Assembly (NCBI RefSeq): GCF_002174125.1 | Contig: NZ_NEXX01000005.1 | Location: 62,001 to 126,000 of the forward strand | Source: Acinetobacter populi | Lineage (GTDB): Bacteria; Pseudomonadota; Gammaproteobacteria; Pseudomonadales; Moraxellaceae | DNA length: 64,000 nt | Direction: 5' to 3' | Shown here: positions 55,726 through 64,000 of the stretch, piece by piece | How the letters are laid out: each line of letters starts with the position of its first letter | How positions within the stretch are numbered: position 1 is the first letter of the stretch | Translations under genes and position numbers: made by a program | Notes under the pieces: generated by a model | What the model was told of the DNA's origin: nothing | What the model saw: the letters and a program-made list of their open reading frames with translations, nothing else | Databases searched by the model: none

Positions 55726-56711
55726 ACAGTCCAGTAACTATTCTCAAGCAAGGTCATTTTTGGACAGGTATTCAACGCCATAATACACCGCTTGGCACAA
55801 TTGCATATGGTGCAATGTCTGTTCAATATCAAATACCTCAAGAATTAAAATTCCCGTATCCAATTGTCTTTATTCACGGAGGAGGCGGACAAGGCTGTGA
55901 ATTTCTTTCTACGCCTGATGGACGCCCAGGATGGGCTCAATACTTTTTAAGACAAGGTTTTTCAACTTACATCATTGATCGGGCAGGTCATGGCAGATCA
56001 CCATTTTCAGAAGCTCTGGGTGAACCTGTTTCTCTATTAACGTATGAATTGGTTCAAGATTTATTTACTCAACCCAAATCACATATTGGAGGTGAATGGG
56101 CAAAGCTTGCAAAAAATTGGCCTGATAATAAAGAAGCTATTGATCAATTTATGGCTGGGGCCGGTCCAGTCATTGGAGCCTTGGCCGAAACTGAAAAATT
56201 TGCTCGTTTAGGTGGTGCAGAATTGCTTGATCAAATTGGTCCTTGTATCTTAGTCACCCATTCCATGGGAGGACCATGTGGATGGGTAATTGCGGATGAA
56301 CGCCCTGACTTGGTTAAAGCGATCATTAGTATCGAACCTTTAGGCCCACCATTTTCAGAACCCTTTCCTGGCTTAGGGGCACTTGAGTGGGGAATTACGG
56401 CAAGTCCTCTTCAATTTACCACATCAGCACCATCAGCTGACCAGATTTTAGACTCATTTCAAACAATTAATGCACTAGCAGAAATACCTATCGCAATTTT
56501 AACTGGGGAAGCATCTTTTATGAATGCCGCTGACCCACTTACGGTTGAATTCTTAAAACAACATGGTGCCTTAGTCGAACATGTCAAATTAGCTGAACAT
56601 GGCATGTACGGAAATGGCCACTTTATGATCGGAGAAACAAACAGTGATGAAATAGCTCAATTTGTAATTGATTTAATCAAAAGCAAATTACCGAATGAAT
56701 CGGAAAACTGA
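55722..56711 (+). CDS. Alpha/beta-fold hydrolase of the porin-MFS operon
   Basis: A 329-residue hydrolase. The oxyanion region is FIHGGGGQG, the strand-turn is DRAGHGRSP, the nucleophile elbow THSMGGP has the catalytic Ser, and a His lies in GNGHFMIGE near the C-terminus. No signal peptide, so it is cytoplasmic. It is co-translated with the transporter (4-bp overlap) and followed by the flavin monooxygenase. It probably frees a hydroxylated aromatic from an ester or amide, but the substrate cannot be read from sequence. Confidence 0.82.
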   Translation: MNSPVTILKQGHFWTGIQRHNTPLGTIAYGAMSVQYQIPQELKFPYPIVFIHGGGGQGCEFLSTPDGRPGWAQYFLRQGFSTYIIDRAGHGRSPFSEALGEPVSLLTYELVQDLFTQPKSHIGGEWAKLAKNWPDNKEAIDQFMAGAGPVIGALAETEKFARLGGAELLDQIGPCILVTHSMGGPCGWVIADERPDLVKAIISIEPLGPPFSEPFPGLGALEWGITASPLQFTTSAPSADQILDSFQTINALAEIPIAILTGEASFMNAADPLTVEFLKQHGALVEHVKLAEHGMYGNGHFMIGETNSDEIAQFVIDLIKSKLPNESEN

Positions 56712-56739
56712 TTTAGTTAATTTTAAAAAGGAATTTATT

Positions 56740-58053
56740 ATGAATTATGATACAGACGTACTCGTTGTTGGTTGTGGCCCTGTTGGGATCTTATGTGCGC
56801 TTGCTCTTGCACAAGAAAATCTGAAAGTCACGATTATTGAAATGTCACCAGAAATCATACCTGCACCTCGAGCCCCAGTTTATTTTCCTTCTACTATTTA
56901 TGCACTCGATAAATTAGGATTATTAACAGACTTAGAAAATATTGCATCAGTCGGCAAACAAATCTCTCAACACTTCCCGATTCTGAATAAAAAGGTAACA
57001 ATAAACCTGAATATTTTAGAGGGGTTATCTTATCCTTATACCCTACATATTGGTCAAGATAAACTGGCTGAATTAGGTATCAAACATGCAAAAAAACTAG
57101 GCGTTGAAATTCAATTTGGTCAAAAATTTATTAATTTCGAGGATGTTGAAGATGGTGTAATTTCAACCGTCGAGAATGCAGAAGGTCGCTTTGATATCAG
57201 GTCTAAATGGCTTATCGGAACAGATGGTGCAAGTTCATCCGTGCGGGAAAAAATGAATATTCATTTTGATGGAATGACTTGGCCAATTCGATTTGTCGCA
57301 GCAAATATTCACGCAAAACTTTACGATCATGGTTATAGTGCAACAAATTTTATAGCACGCCCAGAACATAATGGTGTCGTCGTTATTATTGATGAAAAAA
57401 CTGATTTGTGGCGTATAGCCTATTCAGAAAATGCAGATTTAGATCCAGAAAAAGTTGCAGAGCGCTTTGAAGAGAATTGTGCGCGTCCATTTATCCCCGA
57501 AGGTGCACAATATAAAATTTCTACCTTAAGACAATATAGATTACACCAACGAGCAGCTTCTACGTTTAGACAAGGTCATGTACTTTTAGCCGGTGATGCG
57601 GCGCATATTACCAGTCCAATTGGCGGCTTGGGCTTATCAGGGGGCATTTGGGATGCGATGATATTAGCAGATTTATTGGGTGCTATCTCTAGAAATGAGG
57701 AAAGTATTGATATATTAGATAAATATTCCGAAGAACGGCAACGTGTTTTTTGGGAAGTGGTTACCCCAGGAGCAAAGGAAAATTTGCGTGTAATTGGGGA
57801 AAAAAATATAGATCAACATCAACTGGATTGTGAGGCTGCTCAAGTTGCCGGAAATAATCCTGAAATAGGGGTTCGCGTATTACTTTTCTCTCATAAACTC
57901 ATTGGGGATACTTTACGTAAAAATTCACGCTGGAAAGATGCTAGTAAAATCAAGGGTGTTGATATGAATAAAATTGATGCTCAAATGGGCGATATTAAAA
58001 ATCGATTTGAGGAGGCAACATCTCAAATAAAATTAAAAGAAACGACCTCATAA
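56740..58053 (+). CDS. FAD-dependent aromatic monooxygenase of the porin-MFS operon
   Basis: A 437-residue class A flavoprotein hydroxylase (PF01494 type). It has GCGPVGI at the N-terminus for FAD, the DG-type motif TDGASSSVRE (about 160), and GDAAHITSPIGGLGLSGG (about 285) for FAD ribityl and pyrophosphate. The ATG at 56740 has AAGGAATTT, the same signal as hapG. An in-frame ATG at 56695 overlaps the hydrolase. Such enzymes use NAD(P)H without a separate reductase. Given the divergent hydroquinone operon, an oxidative step giving hydroquinone is the best guess. Confidence 0.85.
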   Translation: MNYDTDVLVVGCGPVGILCALALAQENLKVTIIEMSPEIIPAPRAPVYFPSTIYALDKLGLLTDLENIASVGKQISQHFPILNKKVTINLNILEGLSYPYTLHIGQDKLAELGIKHAKKLGVEIQFGQKFINFEDVEDGVISTVENAEGRFDIRSKWLIGTDGASSSVREKMNIHFDGMTWPIRFVAANIHAKLYDHGYSATNFIARPEHNGVVVIIDEKTDLWRIAYSENADLDPEKVAERFEENCARPFIPEGAQYKISTLRQYRLHQRAASTFRQGHVLLAGDAAHITSPIGGLGLSGGIWDAMILADLLGAISRNEESIDILDKYSEERQRVFWEVVTPGAKENLRVIGEKNIDQHQLDCEAAQVAGNNPEIGVRVLLFSHKLIGDTLRKNSRWKDASKIKGVDMNKIDAQMGDIKNRFEEATSQIKLKETTS

Positions 58054-58077
58054 CTCCAGATATCTTTAAAAATCACT

Positions 58078-58106
58078 GCAATATGTCGATTGTTTAGACA
58101 TATTGC
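58078..58106 (+). terminator. Terminator after the porin-MFS operon
   Basis: Ten-base perfect stem GCAATATGTC / GACATATTGC with a 9-base loop, 25 bp after the monooxygenase stop. It is followed by CCTATTAAAAATT without a U run, so termination efficiency is uncertain. Confidence 0.6.
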
Positions 58107-58125
58107 GGTCCTATTAAAAATTAGA

Positions 58126-58587
58126 TTAGGTGATGCTATCGAGTTTTTCATTCAATTTTTTCATGGCTTTTTCTGATGTAACAACCGTAAAATCGGTAAG
58201 TTTTTCTTTTAATGCAACATGATTTCCTTGTTTTAAAATATCATCGGCCTCGATATAGGTTGGACAATTGGCACCTTAAATGATTAATTTTGCCTTGATG
58301 TTTTGCGCTCTTTCAACAGTGACCCTCCCGTGCCGCAGGAATAAAAATATCCATGTCCGTGGGTCCAGAAATCATCATTACTGATGACCTGTACGCATTC
58401 AAGTCCTGCTACACCCGCAACTTGCTGTAAATAGTCCAGTAGTTTTGGAATATCAATACCTCAGGATAATCGATTTGTACCAGTATGGTCCTGAATACTC
58501 GTGATGATGGCACCGGCTTCCTGAAACAGTCGGGCAGCTTCACCGTCAACATTGCCCAAACCCTATACTGCTACTTTGGCGCCTAGA
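58126..58587 (-). pseudogene. Glu/Leu-type dehydrogenase relic with an unrelated tail
   Basis: Degraded coding sequence on the minus strand. GLGNVDGEAARLFQEAGA and IQDHTGT (NAD domain), GIDIPKLLDYLQQVAG, then frameshifted DIFIPAA and NIKAKLII-stop-GANCPT followed by EADDIL are recognisable as a Glu/Leu/Phe/Val dehydrogenase. At least three stops or shifts are present and both ends are missing. After DDIL the frame continues for about 35 codons (ending KLNEKLDSIT) with sequence that does not belong to that family. It occupies the gap between the monooxygenase and the salR-like gene. Confidence 0.72.
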
Positions 58588-58764
58588 ATGACAAATTGAT
58601 TTGATTAAATAAATTACAGATAATGACATCTATATTTTGATATCTACCTGAATATCTCAAAATAGCCTAAATCCTGCTCAAGTTGATAATATTTTTAAAA
58701 TCATCTACTTAAATGTAGTTTAGATTATAACCTAAGTTTAATTTTCAAATCCAATTCTATCTTT

Positions 58765-59658
58765 TTAAAGATACTGAAATATTTGCCAAACAGATTGAGC
58801 TAACCATTTTCTTGCGACAATATCATCACTGCGGTTAAACCAGTTTAGACTAACCTTAAAGGAATCCATCGTAAATGGAAGCTCAAACATTTGGACATTA
58901 TTGCTATGCTTCAAATAATGCTGAGCCGCGCGTGATGGTAGTGTCACCAACATATCGGAACACTGTAAAACACCTTGCAATACACTAAAATGTGGCACCT
59001 CCAAACGGATATGACGTTTTAAGTTCATGGTTTTGAGTGTCTGCTCAACCTGTATATGACCAGTCGAAGATTTAATCGCAATATGATCTTCCTGTAGATA
59101 TTGCTCTAGGCTTAGTTCTTTTTTTAATCTCGGATGATTGGCTCTGGAAATACAAACATATCGCTCCTCAAATACAGTTCGCGTTTCTATTTTTGACATC
59201 ATGGTTTTACTGCTATTAAAAACCGCCAAATCCAGAAAGCCATCAATTAACCATTGTTCGACTTTAGCAGATTCAATCTCTTCAATTTCAATTTTGATAT
59301 TTGGAGCTGCCTGCTGTAAAAAGGCAATTAAACTTGGTAAAAGACAAATTTCACCTACATCAGATAAACCAATTCGAAATGTTTTATGAGAAGTCTCTGG
59401 ATGAAATGCCTGAACTTCAGCAATTGCCGACTCAATATTAAAAATAGCTTGATGAAATATAGGATAAAGCTCATGAGCCATTTTGGTTGGCTCAACACCA
59501 CTACGTCTTCGAATAAACAGTACATCATTGAGCTGATCACGTAAACGATTCAAATTATAAGTGACCGATGGCTGGCTTAGATTTAACTTATCAGCTGCTT
59601 TACCAATATTACGAGACTCATAAATACAAACAAAAACCTTAATCAAACCTAAATCCAT
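58765..59658 (-). CDS. salR: NahR/SalR-like LysR regulator
   Basis: A 297-residue LysR protein of the NahR branch, with a helix-turn-helix at about 17-37 (NIGKAADKLNLSQPSVTYN). The effector domain has SDVGEICLLP, where NahR has a similar DIGEIYFMP, and RLEVPHFSVLQGVLQ, nearly the NahR version. NahR and SalR respond to salicylate. It lies downstream of the transporter gene in the salicylate module, in the same direction. Good AAGGAT ribosome site. Confidence 0.82.
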   Translation of the reverse strand: MDLGLIKVFVCIYESRNIGKAADKLNLSQPSVTYNLNRLRDQLNDVLFIRRRSGVEPTKMAHELYPIFHQAIFNIESAIAEVQAFHPETSHKTFRIGLSDVGEICLLPSLIAFLQQAAPNIKIEIEEIESAKVEQWLIDGFLDLAVFNSSKTMMSKIETRTVFEERYVCISRANHPRLKKELSLEQYLQEDHIAIKSSTGHIQVEQTLKTMNLKRHIRLEVPHFSVLQGVLQCSDMLVTLPSRAAQHYLKHSNNVQMFELPFTMDSFKVSLNWFNRSDDIVARKWLAQSVWQIFQYL

Positions 59659-59749
59659 GGCACTGATCCTTTATATTCTCTAAACAAAGACTTCATTTTC
59701 TTTATTTAAAGTCTAGTCTGTTTTATATGAATAACAAAGGGTTATTCTA

Positions 59750-61105
59750 TTATGTCACCTTTGAATCCAGTGCAATTCGCATAGATCGAATACAGATACT
59801 TATCGCTATCACACTCAACGTTGCAAGCAAACAAGGAATTGCAAGTGCAATAAAATTATATTCAATGGGTAGGTTCAGACTTAAAATCCAGCCACATAAA
59901 ATCGGACCAAGTATTGCACCAATCCGCCCAACACCCAACGCCATACCAATGCCAGTGCTGCGGATCGGCGATGGATAAAACTGCGCCATATGCGCAAGTA
60001 ATAAAATTTGTCCACCAATAGAAGCAGCCCCTGCAACGGCAACACAGAGATATAGAATTATCATCGGCAATGCATAGCTCAATAAGTAAAGTGATATTGC
60101 ACCGGCCAGAAACAATACACAAATCACCTTACCCAACTGAAAGCGATCAGCGAAATAACCGCCTCCAATTGCACCAGCCATACCACCCAAATTCAGTGCC
60201 AGTAGAAATACCAAACTCGTGGATAAATCATAGCCTGCTTCAACCATAAGTTTAGGAATCCAGTTGCCTAATGCATATACCAGCAGTAATGCCATAAATA
60301 CACTTAGCCAAAAAAAGATCGTCACTAACGCACGGTTTTCACTAAATAAAGCGAGCAAAGGACGAGAGGCAGCCTGTTGGTTCTCATGATTCAAGACAAT
60401 TTCGGTATGGCGATCTATCGTTTGTGCAGGTGCCAGTTGTTGCAACACACGGTGAACATCTTCCCATTTCTGTTGACGCACCAGATAATCAATCGACTCA
60501 GGCAAGTATTTCCAAATAAATGGTAATGAAATAAGCGGAATACCTGCCAAAATAAACATGATTTGCCAGCCAAATTGAGGAACCAACCACATACCCAAAA
60601 GTGCTGATCCCATACCACCAATTGCATAACCGCTAAACATCAATGAAACCAAGGTGGATCTTAGTTTTTTCGGTGCATATTCTGTCATTAAGGCAATCAC
60701 ATTGGGCATCACACCGCCCAAGCCCAGCCCTGCAACAAAGCGATAGATCGCAAACTCTTTTGGACTATTAGCAAAACCACATAATACGGTAAAAGCACTA
60801 AAAATTAGAACGCATAACATAATCAGGCGTTTACGACTAAACCCATAAGGCTCTAATTTATCTACGAGATTGCCAAACAGCATAGCACCAAACATCATGC
60901 CAAATAATGCAACACTGCCGAGTAGGCCCGCAGTCATACTATCCAGCTGCCAATGCTGCATCAGTTGTGGTAAGGCAACACCGTAAATTACCAAGTCATA
61001 TCCATCGAAAATAATAATCAGCGCACTCAACAAAATCACTCGCCAATGTAATGGCGTTAATCTTGCGTCATCAATCAGTTGATTCGCATTTAATTTTTCC
61101 ATCAT
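59750..61105 (-). CDS. Aromatic acid:H+ symporter (BenK/PcaK-like)
   Basis: About 451 residues and 12 predicted helices. The helix 1 motif FDGYDLVIYG and the loop motif GNLVDKLEPYGFSRKR mark the AAHS family, which imports benzoate, 4-hydroxybenzoate, muconate or salicylate. The ATG at 61105 has AAGGA 5 nt upstream. The frame could be read from 61120. It lies between salA and salR, so salicylate is the likely cargo. Confidence 0.86.
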   Translation of the reverse strand: MMEKLNANQLIDDARLTPLHWRVILLSALIIIFDGYDLVIYGVALPQLMQHWQLDSMTAGLLGSVALFGMMFGAMLFGNLVDKLEPYGFSRKRLIMLCVLIFSAFTVLCGFANSPKEFAIYRFVAGLGLGGVMPNVIALMTEYAPKKLRSTLVSLMFSGYAIGGMGSALLGMWLVPQFGWQIMFILAGIPLISLPFIWKYLPESIDYLVRQQKWEDVHRVLQQLAPAQTIDRHTEIVLNHENQQAASRPLLALFSENRALVTIFFWLSVFMALLLVYALGNWIPKLMVEAGYDLSTSLVFLLALNLGGMAGAIGGGYFADRFQLGKVICVLFLAGAISLYLLSYALPMIILYLCVAVAGAASIGGQILLLAHMAQFYPSPIRSTGIGMALGVGRIGAILGPILCGWILSLNLPIEYNFIALAIPCLLATLSVIAISICIRSMRIALDSKVT

Positions 61106-61151
61106 TGCTTTCCTTAGCAAATTGTGAATAAAACAAAAATCCTGTTAACTG

Positions 61152-62429
61152 TTAAATAGTCACTATCCCAAGTTGTTGTAATTGTTGTTGAGCATTGGCT
61201 AGATCTTGTTGCAGATCATGCTGCCATAACCAGTCAAAACGATGTTCAAGATGCTCACCGATTTGTGCAAAAGATGTATATTGTGATGAATAGCACTCGT
61301 AGATTTCACCAGACTCACGTGATGTTTTTTGTACAAGACAAGCCCGTTTTAAACGTGAATTTTGGTAAATTTCAGATACATCACCCAATTGGTCCACCTT
61401 TAAGTTTTTTTTAGCCAATAATCCTGCAAGAATTACTGCATCTTCCAAACCCTGCCCGGCTCCAGCCCCTTGATGAGGTAACATGGCATGTGCCGCATCT
61501 CCCATGAGAATGACACGTCCTGATACACTTTGATAAGTCGAAAGCTCTTCAATCTCATGTAAAGCCCAAATGGTTGGATGTTCAATCAAATCCAGTAACT
61601 TTTGGCAACTTTCGCTCCAATCAGAGAAATCAGCCAACATTTGTGCTTTATCAACAGGCCGTGTCCATGGGGTATCTGGCGGTAGTACGGTATCTTCTCG
61701 ATTTGAGCAAAAAGCAACAATATTAATCTGTTCGCCTTTTCTGATCGGAAAAGTCAAAATATGTTTGTCTTTCCCAAGCAGCATCTGCGGAATATCAGCC
61801 AAATCAGTATCACCCTGCATTTTCTGCAAGGCATCTTTAAATGAATGATACGAAATGATTCCACGATATGCCCATGTACCTGAGAAAACTGGTTTTACTT
61901 CAGGCAAACCATGAGTCTTTAATACATATTGGCGAACAACTGAACGAATACCATCGGCACCAATCAGATAATCACATTCATGATTACTTCCATCACTAAA
62001 ATGCAAAATGATATGATTGTCCCGCTCTTCAATAGATTCCAACCTTTTTGAAAAATGTACATTTTGTGCTGGCATGTGAGGAATAATCGCATCCAAGAAA
62101 TCCGCACGGTGTACCGAAGACTGACCTATACCCTCAGCAATCGAGGCAGATAAATATTCGTCAGTATAGCCATTACGCCATTGAAACCAGACATCCTGAA
62201 AAGGCGCAGCAACCGTATCTGCAATGGTATGATATTCTTTTGCTAAACCCAACAACTCAATCGCTTTAACTGCATTTGCACCAAAAGAAATACCTGCTCC
62301 AATTTCCGAAAACTGAGCAGCAGCTTCAAACATTTGTATATCTAAATGGGCATGCTTACTTAAATTACTCGCAAAAGCAAGACCAGCAATACCACCACCA
62401 ACCACGGCAATCCGAATACGTGTATTCAT
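61152..62429 (-). CDS. salA: Salicylate 1-monooxygenase
   Basis: A 425-residue FAD enzyme converting salicylate to catechol and CO2 with NADH. It is strikingly like NahG along its length: the GGGIAG FAD motif, SFGANAVKAIELLGL, GQSSVHRADFLDAI, the DG motif GADGIRSVVR and GDAAHAMLPHQGAGAGQG. All functional blocks are present. First gene of a unit with the transporter and salR-like genes. The product catechol goes to CatA, also in this window. Good AAGGAT site. Confidence 0.92.
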   Translation of the reverse strand: MNTRIRIAVVGGGIAGLAFASNLSKHAHLDIQMFEAAAQFSEIGAGISFGANAVKAIELLGLAKEYHTIADTVAAPFQDVWFQWRNGYTDEYLSASIAEGIGQSSVHRADFLDAIIPHMPAQNVHFSKRLESIEERDNHIILHFSDGSNHECDYLIGADGIRSVVRQYVLKTHGLPEVKPVFSGTWAYRGIISYHSFKDALQKMQGDTDLADIPQMLLGKDKHILTFPIRKGEQINIVAFCSNREDTVLPPDTPWTRPVDKAQMLADFSDWSESCQKLLDLIEHPTIWALHEIEELSTYQSVSGRVILMGDAAHAMLPHQGAGAGQGLEDAVILAGLLAKKNLKVDQLGDVSEIYQNSRLKRACLVQKTSRESGEIYECYSSQYTSFAQIGEHLEHRFDWLWQHDLQQDLANAQQQLQQLGIVTI

Positions 62430-62781
62430 GTGTTTTATCCTTAAACATCACTGTTATTTTCACATATTCATTTTTTAGAAATTATTTATTAAAGTCCAAT
62501 TAATATTTTTTCCATTAAGTTATTCAAAAATTAAATAACCCGAATTCCAATTAAAATAAAGCTTACAACAAGAGAAATTAAATAACATTCTCATTATTTA
62601 ATATTCAAGACAAATTTTCTACAAAGATATCACTTATTTAAAAAAATAGTTGTCTTTTTTTATCTTTACCATACCTTTAAAATATAAAAATATACCCGTC
62701 AAGTCTTTGACTCCACCCGATAAAGAAAATAATTTAATAAAACAGTCCTTCACAAATTGGAAGTAAAGGATAAATAAGACG
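62430..62781. other. Divergent region between salA and the porin gene
   Basis: 352 bp, AT-rich. It should hold both promoters and the SalR site. The only dyad noticed is GTCAA-GTCT-TTGAC (62698-62711), too short for a firm call. Nothing coding was seen. Confidence 0.4.
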
Positions 62782-64000
62782 ATGGAAGATTATTTTATGC
62801 CACATTTTAAAGTACAATATTTCGCTTTTCCCATATTATTCGTGCTGAGTAGCGCCACCAGTACCACACTCTTTGCCGCAAATGCTATAGCACCCATCGA
62901 AGATGAATGGAAATTCACCTTAAAAAATGCCTATATCAATCGTGATTATGATTATTCCAACCTCAAAGATACAGGAAGTTGGTCACAAGCTGCATCTTTA
63001 TTTCATACCTCAAAAATGCATGATACTCCGCTACAAATTTTCGATAAACCAATGACCATCGGAGTGGATGCTTCGGTACAATATGCGATACGTTTAAGCT
63101 CGGATAAACATATTGCCGATACCGTTTTACCATTTGATTCTCAAACACAATCTCAAGCCTCTGACTTTTTAAAATACGGTGCAACAATAAAACTTGGCTA
63201 TGATAAAACCTTGTTCAGTATCGGGGAACTGTGGCTAGATTTACCCGTCACCGCAGTTGATGCTAGTCGTCAGTTACTCACATCATATTGGGGAACCAAT
63301 TTAAAGTCACAGCTTACAGATCAACTCTATGCTGAAATTGGTCGAATAGAAAAAGTTTCTCCACGAAACCAAGAAGATTTTTATAAATTTTCTTTTACCT
63401 CCAATGGAGTAACCCAATACTCCGATGGCTTAAATTATATTGATTTACGCTACCAACTTAGCCCATCACTTAAAGGTGAATATTACTTTGGCAACTTAGA
63501 AAATTTATACAACAAACATTATGTCGGGCTGGAACATGCATGGAAACAGCCCAAGTTTGTACTTAGCTCTAAATTTAAATATTTCAATGCCAAAGATGAC
63601 GGCAATACCTTTGATATTAATGCTCAAAATATTGGTTTGCTGGAAACCCTAAAAATAAAAAATCACACTTTCGGTTTAGGTTACCAACAAATTATTGGAG
63701 AGTCAGCTTATCCTTTACCCGATGGTTTTTTGCCAGAGACTTATTTTATTAACTGGAATACGACCGGCTTCTTTAAAGAAGATGAAAAGTCCTACCATTT
63801 TATTTATGGGTATGATTTTAAAAACTATATATCTGGTTTAAATGCAATAGTGAAATATGTTTATGGCAATAGTTTTAAAACAGCTAGTGGAGAAAAAAAC
63901 AAAGAAAGCGAGTCTAACCTAATCATTAACTATGCATTTCAACAACCCTATTTAAAAGGGCTTGCTTTGCAATATATTCGTATTGATTACAAAATAAAGC
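62782..64000 (+). CDS. OprD-family outer-membrane porin, partial (3' end outside window)
   Basis: About 406 codons visible, continuing past the right edge. It has a signal peptide (about 1-33, ending LFAAN), then the OprD-type beginning (EDEWKFTLKNAYINRDYD), WSQAASLFHTS, and repeating amphipathic strands (YIDLRYQLSPSLKGEYYFG). OprD-type porins take up small aromatic or amino acids. Divergent from salA, like the porin gene beside sal genes in A. baylyi, so salicylate or its ester entry is plausible. ATG at 62782 has AAAGGA. A second ATG at 62797 is possible. Confidence 0.85.
   Translation, partial: MEDYFMPHFKVQYFAFPILFVLSSATSTTLFAANAIAPIEDEWKFTLKNAYINRDYDYSNLKDTGSWSQAASLFHTSKMHDTPLQIFDKPMTIGVDASVQYAIRLSSDKHIADTVLPFDSQTQSQASDFLKYGATIKLGYDKTLFSIGELWLDLPVTAVDASRQLLTSYWGTNLKSQLTDQLYAEIGRIEKVSPRNQEDFYKFSFTSNGVTQYSDGLNYIDLRYQLSPSLKGEYYFGNLENLYNKHYVGLEHAWKQPKFVLSSKFKYFNAKDDGNTFDINAQNIGLLETLKIKNHTFGLGYQQIIGESAYPLPDGFLPETYFINWNTTGFFKEDEKSYHFIYGYDFKNYISGLNAIVKYVYGNSFKTASGEKNKESESNLIINYAFQQPYLKGLALQYIRIDYKIK

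Noticed and set aside
18730-58502. Recurrence of the 10-mer ATACTCGTGA at about 18733, 30188 and 58493
   Set aside because: The three copies lie in unrelated contexts (transposase relic, terminator loop, dehydrogenase relic), with no extended similarity on either side. Chance is sufficient.
62698-62711. Short dyad GTCAA-GTCT-TTGAC upstream of the OprD-type porin as a SalR site
   Set aside because: Five-base arms are too short, and they do not match the NahR site form I know. Not called as an operator.

Overview
The window is AT-rich Gram-negative chromosomal DNA, almost certainly from a non-pathogenic or environmental Acinetobacter. The reasons are the catM-catBCIJFD gene order, a 311-residue CatA whose iron ligands fall at exactly Y164/Y200/H224/H226, a MopR that keeps the phenol- and zinc-binding residues at the numbering known for A. 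calcoaceticus MopR, and a CraA/MdfA-type efflux pump. I see no rRNA, tRNA, CRISPR array or intact insertion sequence. The window is mainly a catabolic supercluster for aromatic compounds, interrupted by a sulfide-detoxification block and a heavy-metal efflux block.

Layout. 1-5741: catechol branch of the beta-ketoadipate pathway (catD, partial at the edge, catF, catJ, catI, catC, catB) with divergent catM. 5785-8573: two overlapping dynamin-like GTPases. 8657-9592: catA. 10352-18320: a phenol hydroxylase operon (mopKLMNOP), an mphX-position outer-membrane-like protein, and the sigma-54 activator mopR, with a -24/-12 promoter and two palindromic activator sites between them. 18434-19063: remnants of an IS982-like transposase and of a cytochrome bd oxidase gene. 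19077-23494: a sulfide oxidation operon (persulfide dioxygenase, DUF442-SQR fusion, TauE/SafE) with a divergent short sigma-54 activator. 23564-26153: a decaying stretch (broken SDR, nonsense-mutated methyltransferase, AhpD-like protein, rhodanese, truncated YeeE). 26317-27546: a drug efflux pump. 27600-27980: an IS5-type remnant. 28059-36413: cadA-czcABC-czcI. 36800-37999: a CynX/NimT-type MFS protein. 38373-40988: aryl-alcohol and aryl-aldehyde dehydrogenases with a divergent LysR. 42689-46427: another LysR and a second set of 3-oxoadipate CoA-transferase/thiolase genes. 47159-52603: a hydroquinone ring-cleavage operon matching hapCDEFGH. 53054-58053: a divergent operon of porin, MFS transporter, alpha/beta hydrolase and flavin monooxygenase whose substrate I cannot name. 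58126-58587: a glutamate dehydrogenase relic. 58765-64000: a salicylate module (salR-like, transporter, salA, divergent OprD-type porin running off the edge).

How it fits together. Phenol (mop) and salicylate (salA) both converge on catechol, which CatA and the cat operon take to succinyl-CoA and acetyl-CoA. Hydroquinone is cleaved separately by HapCD to 4-hydroxymuconic semialdehyde, oxidised to maleylacetate and reduced to 3-oxoadipate. The second CoA-transferase/thiolase set can finish that route. A nearly identical 23-bp inverted-repeat operator lies about 83 bp before the start codons of both the hap operon and the second thiolase operon, with a strong half-copy before the porin operon. 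This suggests that one regulator controls a complete hydroquinone regulon, including the unassigned porin-MFS-hydrolase-monooxygenase operon that probably supplies hydroquinone. That regulon is the most novel item in the window.
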